Shown here in pieces: positions 23,278 through 32,400 of a DNA stretch of 48,900 bases. Where the stretch lies: the NCBI GenBank assembly GCA_913045895.1, contig CAJWSQ010000001.1, positions 1 to 48,900 on the forward strand, read 5' to 3'. Under the pieces are notes generated by a model that did not search any database, had not been told where the DNA came from, and saw nothing but the letters and a program-made list of their open reading frames with translations. The translations under genes and the position numbers were made by a program. Source of the stretch: an uncultured Flavobacteriales bacterium. Lineage in GTDB: Bacteria > Bacteroidota > Bacteroidia > Flavobacteriales_G > Salibacteraceae. The number at the start of each line of letters is the position of its first letter. The stretch's first letter is position 1.

Positions 23278-24303
23278 TCAATATGCTTTCAAAAAGTCAG
23301 AAACTAAGTAAGCAATGCCTTTGCCCACAGTTGTGTTTCCGTTTGCTCCCAATGTTGGGGCGCCTTCGCACAAATGAATGTACGTTGGTTTACGGTTGAT
23401 GGTAGACAAATGCACATACTGACGGGCTTCTTCTAATCGGATACCACTTGGTGTAGCGGCACTCACCGGGAAGTGAGCAATACTGTCTAAATCCAACTCA
23501 ATTCCAAATGGAGCCTCTTTGCCCAAATAGTCTAAAGCCTGATTGATTTGCTCTTTCCAAGTGTGTTCTGACCTTACGAAAACATCTTCAAAAAACTGAG
23601 GAAAAACTTCATCAGTGCGATTGGCCCACTCATCCAACATAAATTGATTGTTATACGATTCGTGTAAACCAACCATCGCATATTTATGCATGAATTTCTG
23701 ATTCATCGCGTAAGCAAAACCATTTCCAGAATGTCGGCCTTCAAGTGCTCTAAAGTCTCCATGTGGATCGCAATTGATCACATGCAGCGGTTTATCCAAA
23801 GCCTCTGAAGCACCCTTAATAATCGGGTAGGAATTGTTGTGACCTCCACCAATAACAATGGCTGTTTTGCCAGCTTTAACAATCAATTCGATTAGCGTTG
23901 ATACACGTTGATCTACTTCTTCAACCAATTCTCTGATTTGAACCAAATCATTCTCATTGGCCTGATTGAGTTGATCTGCTTTCACTTGTAAATCGGCTAC
24001 TTGAAGTGTGCCTAAAACCAGAATCTGATATCCAGATAAAAAGTTGTTTTCTTGTATGTTGACAAACGCCTGAATGAAACTCCACCACGCATCAATAGCA
24101 CCTTTTCTACCTAAATTTCCTCGTACTCCAATGTCTTCGGGAATTCCAACCAAAACAAAAGGAGCAGGGGAGTTTTCGATTTCTTTGGTTATCGAAGCGT
24201 AAGAAGATTGTTCAACCACATGAAGGGTTTCTCCAAGTTTGGTTTCACCAGTTCGTAAACCAGTGTATTGCAACAATTCTTCTTTAGAAATGGGGTTTAT
24301 CAT
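23278..24303 (-). CDS. Arginase/formimidoylglutamase-family amidinohydrolase
   Basis: A 341-residue ureohydrolase. The binuclear Mn site is visible as GGGHNN (about 151-156), DPHGD (about 178-182, with the preceding CDPHGDFRALEGRHSGNGF) and DLD (about 268-270, ELDLDSIA). The substrate-site EGRHSGNGF segment favours the formimidoylglutamase (HutG-like) branch common in Bacteroidota over true arginase, but this is not decisive. The reaction would release formamide or urea from a guanidino or formimino substrate. No other hut genes are adjacent. Its ATG overlaps the stop of the upstream secreted-protein gene by four bases, so translation is probably coupled. Confidence 0.85.
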   Translation of the reverse strand: MINPISKEELLQYTGLRTGETKLGETLHVVEQSSYASITKEIENSPAPFVLVGIPEDIGVRGNLGRKGAIDAWWSFIQAFVNIQENNFLSGYQILVLGTLQVADLQVKADQLNQANENDLVQIRELVEEVDQRVSTLIELIVKAGKTAIVIGGGHNNSYPIIKGASEALDKPLHVINCDPHGDFRALEGRHSGNGFAYAMNQKFMHKYAMVGLHESYNNQFMLDEWANRTDEVFPQFFEDVFVRSEHTWKEQINQALDYLGKEAPFGIELDLDSIAHFPVSAATPSGIRLEEARQYVHLSTINRKPTYIHLCEGAPTLGANGNTTVGKGIAYLVSDFLKAY

Positions 24304-24956
24304 TTCTTGGGTGTAATCAAGTTTTCTTTATTCAATGCCACCATCATTTCTTCTATCAACTCAGGTAGCTCATCTTCTAATTTCGAAGTTTTGATGAAGT
24401 CGCTAAAAGCACTCCAAATGGTTATTTCGCCATCAGCAGTTGCCAATACAAACTTCACACGAACGTATTTAGAACTTCCCCAGGTTTCGTTAGAACCAGT
24501 TAGTTGATATGAAGGATAAATGTCGTTGTAGAAATTGTGTGATCCTTCAACATCCTCCGTATAAGCCTTAAATCGTGGATCTTGTGCATTGTCGTTAACA
24601 GAGAAAGATAAAAGCTCTTTCTTTTTACCGTAAGGCATCAAATTCACAACCATTACAGCATCGGTATTCAATGCCTTGATATAAGCCATCAACTGTTGGT
24701 TGTTGAGCTTGATTTCAGTGTTGTGAATGTTTGCAGCCGTTGGTGTTGCTTGATACTTATATTCAGCAGCAGCCTCAGCAATAAGTCCTTCAACTTTTTC
24801 ACTTTGAGCTTTGGTACTCATCAAACTGATGGTAGCAAAATCGGCAACGTGAACTGTTGTATCTAAATCAGGATTTACATAATTGCTAGCCAAATGCTTT
24901 TGAGCAAAAAGGCTGCTAGAAGCAACAATGGATAAAACAAGTAAGAGCTTTTTCAT
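24300..24956 (-). CDS. Secreted protein of unknown function
   Basis: About 218 residues from the ATG at 24956 (MKKLLLVLSIVASSSLFAQ, a clear signal peptide); a TTG at 24965 in frame is rejected. The mature protein begins KHLASNYVNPDLDTTVHVADFATISLMS and has a mixed alpha/beta composition, with the central phrase IKALNTDAVMVVNLMPYGKKKELLS. This is reminiscent of periplasmic DUF4136-like or related Bacteroidota proteins, but no family is certain. It lies five bases after the carboxylase stop and overlaps the amidinohydrolase start, so the three genes form one transcript. Confidence 0.7.
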   Translation of the reverse strand: MKKLLLVLSIVASSSLFAQKHLASNYVNPDLDTTVHVADFATISLMSTKAQSEKVEGLIAEAAAEYKYQATPTAANIHNTEIKLNNQQLMAYIKALNTDAVMVVNLMPYGKKKELLSFSVNDNAQDPRFKAYTEDVEGSHNFYNDIYPSYQLTGSNETWGSSKYVRVKFVLATADGEITIWSAFSDFIKTSKLEDELPELIEEMMVALNKENLITPKK

Positions 24957-24961
24957 GGTTC

Positions 24962-26602
24962 TCAAGTTTGTATAACACCTACGTTGTAGGCTTTTGTAAT
25001 TGGAGCTTGGTTTGCTGCCTCAATTCCCATTGAAACCCAAGTTCGTGTATCTTTTGGATCGATGATCGCATCCATCCACAATCTGCTTGCTGCATAGTAT
25101 GGCGATGTTTGCTCATCGTATTTCGATTTTATTTTTTCAAATAACTCTTGTTCTTTCTCTTTGGTAATTTTTTCACCGCGTGCTTTCATGCTTGAAACTT
25201 CAATTTGAAGCAACACTTTAGCCGCTTGCGAGCCACCCATTACTGCTAATTCTGCCGTTGGCCATCCTACAATCAAACGCGGATCGTAAGCCTTTCCACA
25301 CATGGCGTAATTTCCTGCACCATATGAATTTCCAACAACAACAGTAAATTTAGGAACAACAGAGTTTGCCATGGCATTCACCATTTTGGCACCGTCTTTA
25401 ATGATTCCACCGTGTTCAGATCTGGAACCAACCATAAATCCGGTAACGTCTTGTAAAAACAACAACGGAATTTTCTTTTGGTTGCAATTCATGATGAATC
25501 GAGCAGCTTTATCAGCAGAATCAGAGTAGATAACGCCACCGAATTGCATGCCGTCTTTCTTCGATTTCACCATGGCGCGTTGGTTGGCAACAATACCTAC
25601 TGCCCAGCCATCAATACGCGCTGTAGCGGTGATGATACTTTTACCGTAATCGGCTTTGTATTCATCAAATTCACTTTTATCAACCAAGCATTTGATGATC
25701 TCACGCATGTCATATGGCTTCGAACGCTCATCAGGCATTACACCGTAAACATCTTTTACGTCTTTTTCGGGTAGAGCAGGAGTAGCTCTGTTGAATCCAG
25801 CAGAATTAGGATCGCCAATTTTATCTACAATGCGTTTGATGCGATCTAGGCAATCTTGATCGTTGTCGCATTTGTAATCTGTAACACCAGAAATTTCGCA
25901 GTGCGTTGTTGCGCCACCAAGTGTTTCGTTATCAATATCTTCACCAATTGCAGCTTTCACCAAATATGAACCAGCTAAGAAAATCGATCCTGTTTTGTCA
26001 ACAATCATAGCCTCATCACTCATGATAGGAAGGTATGCGCCACCAGCAACACAACTACCCATAATGGCAGCAATTTGAATAATTCCCTGACTACTCATTT
26101 GAGCATTATTTCTGAAAATTCGACCGAAATGCTCTTTGTCTGGGAAGATTTCATCTTGCATAGGAAGGAAAACGCCAGCACTATCTACCAAGTAAATAAT
26201 GGGTAAGTTGTTTTCCATGGCAATTTCTTGAGCGCGCAAGTTTTTCTTGCCAGTAATTGGGAACCATGCACCGGCTTTTACCGTGGCATCATTAGCAACC
26301 ACGATGCATTGTTTACCGCTAACATAGCCGATTTTGATGACAACACCACCTGAAGGGCAGCCACCGTATTCTTTGTACATGCCATCTCCAGCAAATGCAC
26401 CTATTTCTATGCTGTGCGTGTCATCATCTAATAAATAATTTATGCGTTCGCGAGCAGTTAATTTTCCTTGGCTATGTAATTTCTCGATACGCTTTTCGCC
26501 ACCGCCTAAGTAAACTTGTTCTAATTTTCGGTTTAGTTGGGAGATGCGCATACGCATGCGATCATCGTTTTTGTTGAATTCTAGTTCTTTACTATTCGCC
26601 AT
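24962..26602 (-). CDS. Acyl-CoA carboxylase beta (carboxyltransferase) subunit
   Basis: A 546-residue biotin-dependent carboxyltransferase. Both ClpP/crotonase-like halves are present: N-terminal GKLTARERINYLLDD, GGCPSGGVVIKIG, VDSAGVFLPMQDE and GSCVAGGAYLPIM; C-terminal LLFLQDVTGFMVG and GNSYGAGNYAMCGKAYDPRLIVGWPTAELAVMG. The pattern fits methylcrotonyl-CoA or a related acyl-CoA as acceptor (leucine degradation) better than acetyl-CoA, but substrate choice is uncertain. No biotin-carrier or biotin-carboxylase subunit lies next to it, so the alpha subunit must be encoded elsewhere. ATG at 26602 with a consensus promoter at 26631-26659. Confidence 0.93.
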   Translation of the reverse strand: MANSKELEFNKNDDRMRMRISQLNRKLEQVYLGGGEKRIEKLHSQGKLTARERINYLLDDDTHSIEIGAFAGDGMYKEYGGCPSGGVVIKIGYVSGKQCIVVANDATVKAGAWFPITGKKNLRAQEIAMENNLPIIYLVDSAGVFLPMQDEIFPDKEHFGRIFRNNAQMSSQGIIQIAAIMGSCVAGGAYLPIMSDEAMIVDKTGSIFLAGSYLVKAAIGEDIDNETLGGATTHCEISGVTDYKCDNDQDCLDRIKRIVDKIGDPNSAGFNRATPALPEKDVKDVYGVMPDERSKPYDMREIIKCLVDKSEFDEYKADYGKSIITATARIDGWAVGIVANQRAMVKSKKDGMQFGGVIYSDSADKAARFIMNCNQKKIPLLFLQDVTGFMVGSRSEHGGIIKDGAKMVNAMANSVVPKFTVVVGNSYGAGNYAMCGKAYDPRLIVGWPTAELAVMGGSQAAKVLLQIEVSSMKARGEKITKEKEQELFEKIKSKYDEQTSPYYAASRLWMDAIIDPKDTRTWVSMGIEAANQAPITKAYNVGVIQT

Positions 26603-26630
26603 AGTGTATGTCTAATTTTTTGGAGGTGTC

Positions 26631-26659
26631 CAAATATAAGACTATGGCAATTAGCGCAA
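26631..26659 (-). promoter_or_regulatory. Promoter of carboxylase transcript
   Basis: On the minus strand: TTG (26659-26657), 18 bases, TATATTTG (26638-26631), 28 bases before the ATG at 26602. It sits in the 67-base gap after the wbqC-like gene. Confidence 0.65.
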
Positions 26660-26669
26660 TGATTTATTG

Positions 26670-27275
26670 CTACAGCTTTAACAATTCTTTGGCTTGTGGA
26701 CCTTCGTTAAAGAGTAAATCGATGATGCTTAAGTTGGGGATGAATTCTTCTCGTTCTCCGGCAAAAACCTGTCGGTAGTGAGGTATTTTATTCACGTGCT
26801 CGGTAGGATCTTTTGCGTTGAACGCGTTTCTGAAGTCGGCTTCAGGATTGGGATTGTACTCAGATGTGAAATCAATTTGCAAAGTGTGATCTAAGCATGT
26901 TAAAATCAACTTGAGAAGTTGAGTGTTGAAGTCGATGAGAAAGGTTTCTTTTTTCTCGTAAAATGGAGCAAATAGATAATCGTAATACTCAAAAAAAGGA
27001 GAGGCGTTATAGGTAGATTGTATCGACTTCCAGTGATCTTTTTGCCAATTTTCTTTGTAGCTTATTTTAACATCTTTTATGGCCGTTTTCGAGCTGTTTT
27101 TTTCTACTGGAATACTCAACGGTGAAATGCCATTGGGAACTTCAATGAAACAACGGTTTCTATAGGTCTGTTTAATGAAATGTTCGTGTTGCTCAAAGCT
27201 TACTTTTTCGAGTTGAAGAAGCTGCTGATAAAAAGCAATTGGACCTAAATATGTAATCGGAAAAACGGGTGTCAT
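26670..27275 (-). CDS. WbqC family protein
   Basis: A 201-residue member of the WbqC-like family, recognised by PITYLGPIAFYQQLL at the start, EHFIKQTYRNRCFIEVPNGISPLSIPV, YKENWQKDHWKSIQSTYNASPFFEYY and a closing NLSIIDLLFNEGP. WbqC proteins occur in O-antigen and glycolipid loci and some are thought to act in sugar or glycine modification; the reaction is not settled. Here it overlaps the end of the signal-peptidase gene by four bases. In Bacteroidota these two genes are often paired, so the role may lie in envelope biogenesis. Confidence 0.85.
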   Translation of the reverse strand: MTPVFPITYLGPIAFYQQLLQLEKVSFEQHEHFIKQTYRNRCFIEVPNGISPLSIPVEKNSSKTAIKDVKISYKENWQKDHWKSIQSTYNASPFFEYYDYLFAPFYEKKETFLIDFNTQLLKLILTCLDHTLQIDFTSEYNPNPEADFRNAFNAKDPTEHVNKIPHYRQVFAGEREEFIPNLSIIDLLFNEGPQAKELLKL

Positions 27276-28321
27276 TTAACTTCTAAAAGAATTCTGTCTG
27301 GTCGAATCATTTGTAAAAACGATTCACGTTCTGATCTGAAAGAGAACAAAACTACAGTTACTTTTCCAATTAAATGATCTTTTGGAATGGGACCGAAATG
27401 ACGAGAATCTATGCCATTATCGCGGTTATCACTCAACACAAATAAGTAGTCTTTATTGAACATATATTGTTCGCGCTCAACACCATCAACGTAAAATTTA
27501 TCTTCTTCAAAGGTGAGGTTCACACCTTCGTAATGGTTGATGAGATCTGCGTATAATTCCCAATTTTCTTTATTGAGCTCAATTATTTCGCCTGCTTTTG
27601 GAATCCAGTATGGCCCAAAACGCTGATCATTCCATTGGTGATGGGTTTCTTCTAAATAGTGTGGCGCTTGATCTGCATGGCGAGTTCTCACTTCTTTGGC
27701 ATATCTAACAGTTCCAATTTTCATCAGAATGCTAGCTTGCTTTGAGGTTAAAAAGGCCAGATAAACTGTATTGTCAACTTGTTCCCATTTGGAGATCTCG
27801 AGTTGTTGTAACGTCTTCGTTTCAAATCCTTTATTGACTTTAATCTCATGCAAGAATTTGATTTCTTCAGGTTCAATCAATAAGTCTTTACCAACTTGAA
27901 CATCTCTGTTTTTCAACTGAAAAGTGTCGCCCGGTAAAGCGACAACTCTTTCAGCGTATTGAGTATGATTTATTCCTAATGAATCAGATTGAATGGGAGA
28001 CTCAATGTAAACTACATCGTTGTAATAAACCGGTTTAATACCCGGTATTTGAAACGGTTTCAGTCTAACAGCATCAGAACTAATTCCACCTTCGAAAAAC
28101 AAATCCGAAAGAGGAACAGTTAACGGCTTGGTGGTTGTTTTTCCACCGTAGTTTAACATAGAAGTGATTACAATATCACCATCGTATAATGAACCTTCCA
28201 TAGATGTTTGATGCACCCTGGAAATATCAAAAACAAATGTGCGTAGCAAAACCACAATCAAAACTATGATTGTGATAACCTTCGCCCACGACAATAAAAC
28301 ACGAACTGCCTTATTTTTCAT
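27272..28321 (-). CDS. lepB: Signal peptidase I (S26 family), catalytic Lys position replaced by Glu
   Basis: A 349-residue S26A signal peptidase: an N-terminal anchor (VITIIVLIVVLLRTFVF), box B with nucleophile Ser40 (TSMEGSL), and a C-terminal SDNRDNGIDSRHFGPIP box (E). In box D, RVVALPGD, the residue just before the Arg, normally the general-base Lys (KRxxGxPGD), is Glu124 (codon at 27950-27952). A large insert separates boxes D and E, as in other Bacteroidota. Either another Lys serves or this copy has altered or lost activity. First gene of a two-gene transcript with wbqC. Confidence 0.88.
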   Translation of the reverse strand: MKNKAVRVLLSWAKVITIIVLIVVLLRTFVFDISRVHQTSMEGSLYDGDIVITSMLNYGGKTTTKPLTVPLSDLFFEGGISSDAVRLKPFQIPGIKPVYYNDVVYIESPIQSDSLGINHTQYAERVVALPGDTFQLKNRDVQVGKDLLIEPEEIKFLHEIKVNKGFETKTLQQLEISKWEQVDNTVYLAFLTSKQASILMKIGTVRYAKEVRTRHADQAPHYLEETHHQWNDQRFGPYWIPKAGEIIELNKENWELYADLINHYEGVNLTFEEDKFYVDGVEREQYMFNKDYLFVLSDNRDNGIDSRHFGPIPKDHLIGKVTVVLFSFRSERESFLQMIRPDRILLEVK

Positions 28322-28383
28322 GGGGTTTTCTGATTTAAATATTAATACCCTTTTTAGGTAAGTTGATTAGTTGGAGGTTTTGG

Positions 28384-28391
28384 CAAAAGTA
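28384..28391 (-). promoter_or_regulatory. -7 box (TACTTTTG) of lepB-wbqC transcript
   Basis: Exact TAnnTTTG match on the minus strand, 62 bases before the ATG at 28321. No good -33 element at the expected distance. Confidence 0.45.
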
Positions 28392-28429
28392 GGGCAAATA
28401 AATGAATCAGAAATTATGCTAATAAATGT

Positions 28430-29494
28430 CTAATGAATGACTCCGAATTCTTGTTTTTCAATCTGTTCTATTGAGGTAACTTCTTTTGACTTGGGTGTGG
28501 TTAAGCCCGTTTCTACAGGAGAATATTTGTAACCATTTTCTCCTTTTGTAATCACCAATGTAAGATCATCACGGGTAATAAAAGCCTCGTTAGGCAACGT
28601 ATAAACCGTATCACCTTCGGTATAAACAATAGCTTCTCCGTATGATCCTAATGGTGGGGTATCTTGTTCATCGTCAAAATGAGCATGAACCTTTGATGTT
28701 CGTGTATCAGGATCAATTTGAGGAGAAATTAAGTGGATGTGAGCCGTGTAAATTCGATCACTACCAGATACGGTGTAAGCTACAGGATCACCTTCTTTTA
28801 AATGATTGAGATCTTTAGCATACACACTAATTTCAAGGTGTGGGTGACTCATATCTGCAAATTCTAAAATAGGTTCTTCAGCTTTTACCAAAACGCCTTC
28901 GTGCACAAATACATCAGTTACAATTCCAGATTGTTTAGCATAAATTGGAATGGTTTTCATGATTCCATTCTTTTGGATGTAATTGGTAGAGATTCCCACA
29001 AATTCAAGCTTCGAAGCCAAGGCATCTGTTTTTACTTTTTGGTTGAGATAATCGTTTTCTACCTGATCGAATTGCTTTTGAGAAACCGCTTCATCGGCAA
29101 TTAATTTCTCTTTTCGTTTGTAATCCTTTTCCATCACATTCAGGTTGTTTATAGCCAGTAAATACTCTTCTTGCAATGAAATCAAATCGGGGTGTTGAAG
29201 CACGGCTAATTGTTCTCCTTTTTCAACGTGAGATCCTGGTAATACCTTTACCTGATGCACAAAAGCACGGTATGGAGCGTAAAATCCAATCTTGTGAGTA
29301 GGCGGAACATCAACCGATCCAGTGGCGTGAATCTCATGAAATGCCAATTCGCGGGTAGCTTTGATTAATGTATCTGGCTCCAGCGGTTTGTGGTTTGAAA
29401 TGACAGCAGCTTCAGATTCGGTAGTTTGATCGTTTGAGCTTGAACAACTCACTAACAAACTGATAATTGGGAGTATATAAATTAACTTTTTCAT
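28430..29494 (-). CDS. CusB/CzcB-like periplasmic adaptor lipoprotein
   Basis: About 354 residues from the ATG at 29494 (MKKLIYILPIISLLVSC), a lipoprotein signal with Cys17. The body is a membrane-fusion protein: barrel-sandwich halves (YAPYRAFVHQVKVLPGSHVEKGEQLAVL and YAKQSGIVTDVFVHEGVLVKAEEPILEF) around a long helical hairpin (NVMEKDYKRKEKLIADEAVSQKQFDQVENDY), then a beta-barrel domain. It would bridge the RND pump to its outer-membrane channel for export of heavy-metal cations. It lies one base downstream of the pump gene and is the last gene of the efflux operon. Confidence 0.92.
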   Translation of the reverse strand: MKKLIYILPIISLLVSCSSSNDQTTESEAAVISNHKPLEPDTLIKATRELAFHEIHATGSVDVPPTHKIGFYAPYRAFVHQVKVLPGSHVEKGEQLAVLQHPDLISLQEEYLLAINNLNVMEKDYKRKEKLIADEAVSQKQFDQVENDYLNQKVKTDALASKLEFVGISTNYIQKNGIMKTIPIYAKQSGIVTDVFVHEGVLVKAEEPILEFADMSHPHLEISVYAKDLNHLKEGDPVAYTVSGSDRIYTAHIHLISPQIDPDTRTSKVHAHFDDEQDTPPLGSYGEAIVYTEGDTVYTLPNEAFITRDDLTLVITKGENGYKYSPVETGLTTPKSKEVTSIEQIEKQEFGVIH

Positions 29495-29495
29495 T

Positions 29496-32400
29496 TTATT
29501 TCGACTGATAAAATTCAACTTGAGTGAGGGCTTGGTTGTAGCGGAAAAGCAAATCTAGATAAGCCGTTTCGGCATTGATTGCTAAACTGATTGCTTGAAC
29601 AAATTGGAAGTAGTCCAATTCACCAGCATTGAGTTTTACTAAAGATTGATTTTGCAATAATTGAGCTTGTGTGCGGTACTTGCTTCCAGCTTCTTGCAAC
29701 TGCCTAGATAAGGTTGTAGCTTGCTCACTAGCAACGCGATGTTGTTGTTCTATTTCCAACTCCTTTTGCAAATAGGCATTGTAGTACATATCGCTTTGAA
29801 TTTGGAGTTGATTCACTTTGCTTTTTTGAGGAATAAACCAAAGCGGTAGACTTACGCCAACACTAAAACCTTGCATGTTATTCAAATTCACAATGCGTTG
29901 ATTGAAATAACCCGCTCTAAATTCGGGGAAGAAACCACGTTTTTCAAACTGCGTTTTGCGTTGTTGCAATTCCCAATTCATTTGAGCCGATTCGGTGAGT
30001 AACGTAGCTGCAGAGTCTTCAATCAGCAAAGCTTTTACTTGTAATGAATCGGTTGGAGAATCTGGTTTGTTAGATAAATAACAAGCTTGCATCAATTCCG
30101 ATTCAGCGGTATTCAGTTCGTTTTTGGCTTTGGCAAATTCATTCAGAAATGAGATGTATTGCGTTTCAGCCATGCTTTTTTGTAGCAAGTCGATTTCACC
30201 AGCCTCATATTGCAAATTAGCTCGAGATTCTAATGAATTAAACAAGCTGTCTTTACTCGAATAAATCGAGAATTTCTCATAAGCATATTGCCACTTGGAG
30301 TAAGCCATTTTTACATCTCGGGTTAAGATGGCTTTTTGCGTATACAAATCAGCCTCAGCTTTTGCTTCTAATGCACGGCTTACTTTGCTACCATAAATCT
30401 GAGAAGCGATGTTTCCGAAATTCTGTTGAATCGAGAAGAAGTAATCGTTTACATCTTCGTTAATCTGACCGTATTCATAATCAACATCGGTTGTTCCTAG
30501 ACTCCAATTTTGTTGTTTGTTTTTTCTCGCGAAATCAACTTGCAGTTGCGCATTTTGATAGGCTCTGTTGTTGTTAATTGCCGAGTCAATTGCTGCATCT
30601 AAACTCAATGTTTGAGCTTGAGTAGAGCTTCCTAATCCAACCAAAACCAAAATAGCCAGAGCAGCTTTTGATGCGTTGAATGATTTGCTGTGAAACTTCA
30701 TATACAAAATCGGTAACAAGATTAATGTGAGTAATGTGGAAGTAATCAACCCACCAATAACTACTGTTGCTAACGGCTTTTGAACTTCGGCTCCTGCAGA
30801 AACACTGATAGCCATGGGTAAGAACCCGAAGGCAGCTACTGAGGCTGTCATTACAACTGGTCGCAAACGAGAAATGGCACCGTCTACAATCACTTTATCG
30901 ATGGTGAAACCATGTTCTTCTTTCAGCTGATTAAATCTACTGATGAGTACAATTCCGTTTAAAACGGCAACACCAAACAAAGCGATAAATCCAACTCCTG
31001 CAGAAATACTGAAAGGCATATCACGCACCCAAAGAGCAAATACACCACCAATTGCAGCAAACGGGATAGCAGTAAAGATGAGTAAGGCATCGGATATTTT
31101 TTGGAAAGCCATGTAAAGCAACAATAAGATCAGTAACAAGACCAAAGGAACGGCAATAGAAAGGCGTTGTTTAGCCGATTGTAATTTCTCGAAATCACCA
31201 CCGAACTCAATGTGATAGCCATCAGGCAATCGCAATTGATTGTGCAGTTGTTGCTCAATTTCATAAACCAAACTCTCGGTATCTCGATTACGCACATTAA
31301 CACCAATTACAATTCTACGTTGTGCCTGATCTCTAGAAATACGTGAAGGTCCTTCAATTTCATCGATATAAACCAGCTCAGAAACAGGTATCGATCTTCC
31401 TTGAGAACTATTCACATAAATGCGGTCAAGATCTACTTGATGTCTGTTTTCAGAGCTCATTCTTACTACTAGATTATATTTTCGGTCATTCTCTAAAACA
31501 ATCCCACTAGATTCTCCAGCAAAAGCAGCTCGAACAGTTCTGTTTACGGTTTCTACATTTAATCCATATTGGGCCAAAGCAACTCGATTATAGGTGATAA
31601 CTTTTTGTGGCAAACCTTCTGTTTGCTCTAACCGTACATCACCAGCACCTTCAATATTTTTAATTACTACTTCGGCTTTTTGACCCAGTTCTGCGAGTTT
31701 TTCTAAGTCTCTACCAAATATTTTAACGGCAATATCAGATTTGGTTCCAGAAATCAACTCATTGAATCGAAGCTGGATGGGTTGACTGAATTCAACTTCA
31801 CTTTTAATTCCGCCCGAAATCAATGCTTCTTTCATTTTGCTCACCAATTCATCTTTGGTTGTTGCAGAAACCCATTCGTCTTTTGGTTTGAGGATGATCA
31901 TTACATCGGCATCTTCAATTCCCATGGGATCAGTAGGAACTTCAGCGGTACCAATTTTACTCACCATGTGAAGTACTTCTGGGAAGTTTTCTAAAATGAT
32001 TTGCTCTGCTTGTGTTGAATTTCGGATACTTTCTTCCAGTGAGACATCTGATTCTAAAACCAATTGCATCGCCAAATCACCTTCTTCTAAACTCGGAATG
32101 AATTCGGCTCCCATTCGTGTGAAAGTGAATACCGATAGAGCTAAAGTGGTAACAGCAATTCCAATGAGCAACATCGGTTTTTTGAGTGCTCCTTTTAGTG
32201 AAGGCGTGTAGATTTTAACTAGAAAGTTGTTGATTTTATCGGAAAGCGTAGTCTTTACTTTGATGTTGCGGTTGAGCATCAAAGAGCTCATCATCGGCAC
32301 GTAAGTAATGGAAAGTAACATGGCGCCAGTAACTGCAAAACTTACCGTTTGTGCCATCGGACGGAACATTGTTCCTTCAGTTCCTTCAAGTGTTAAAATT

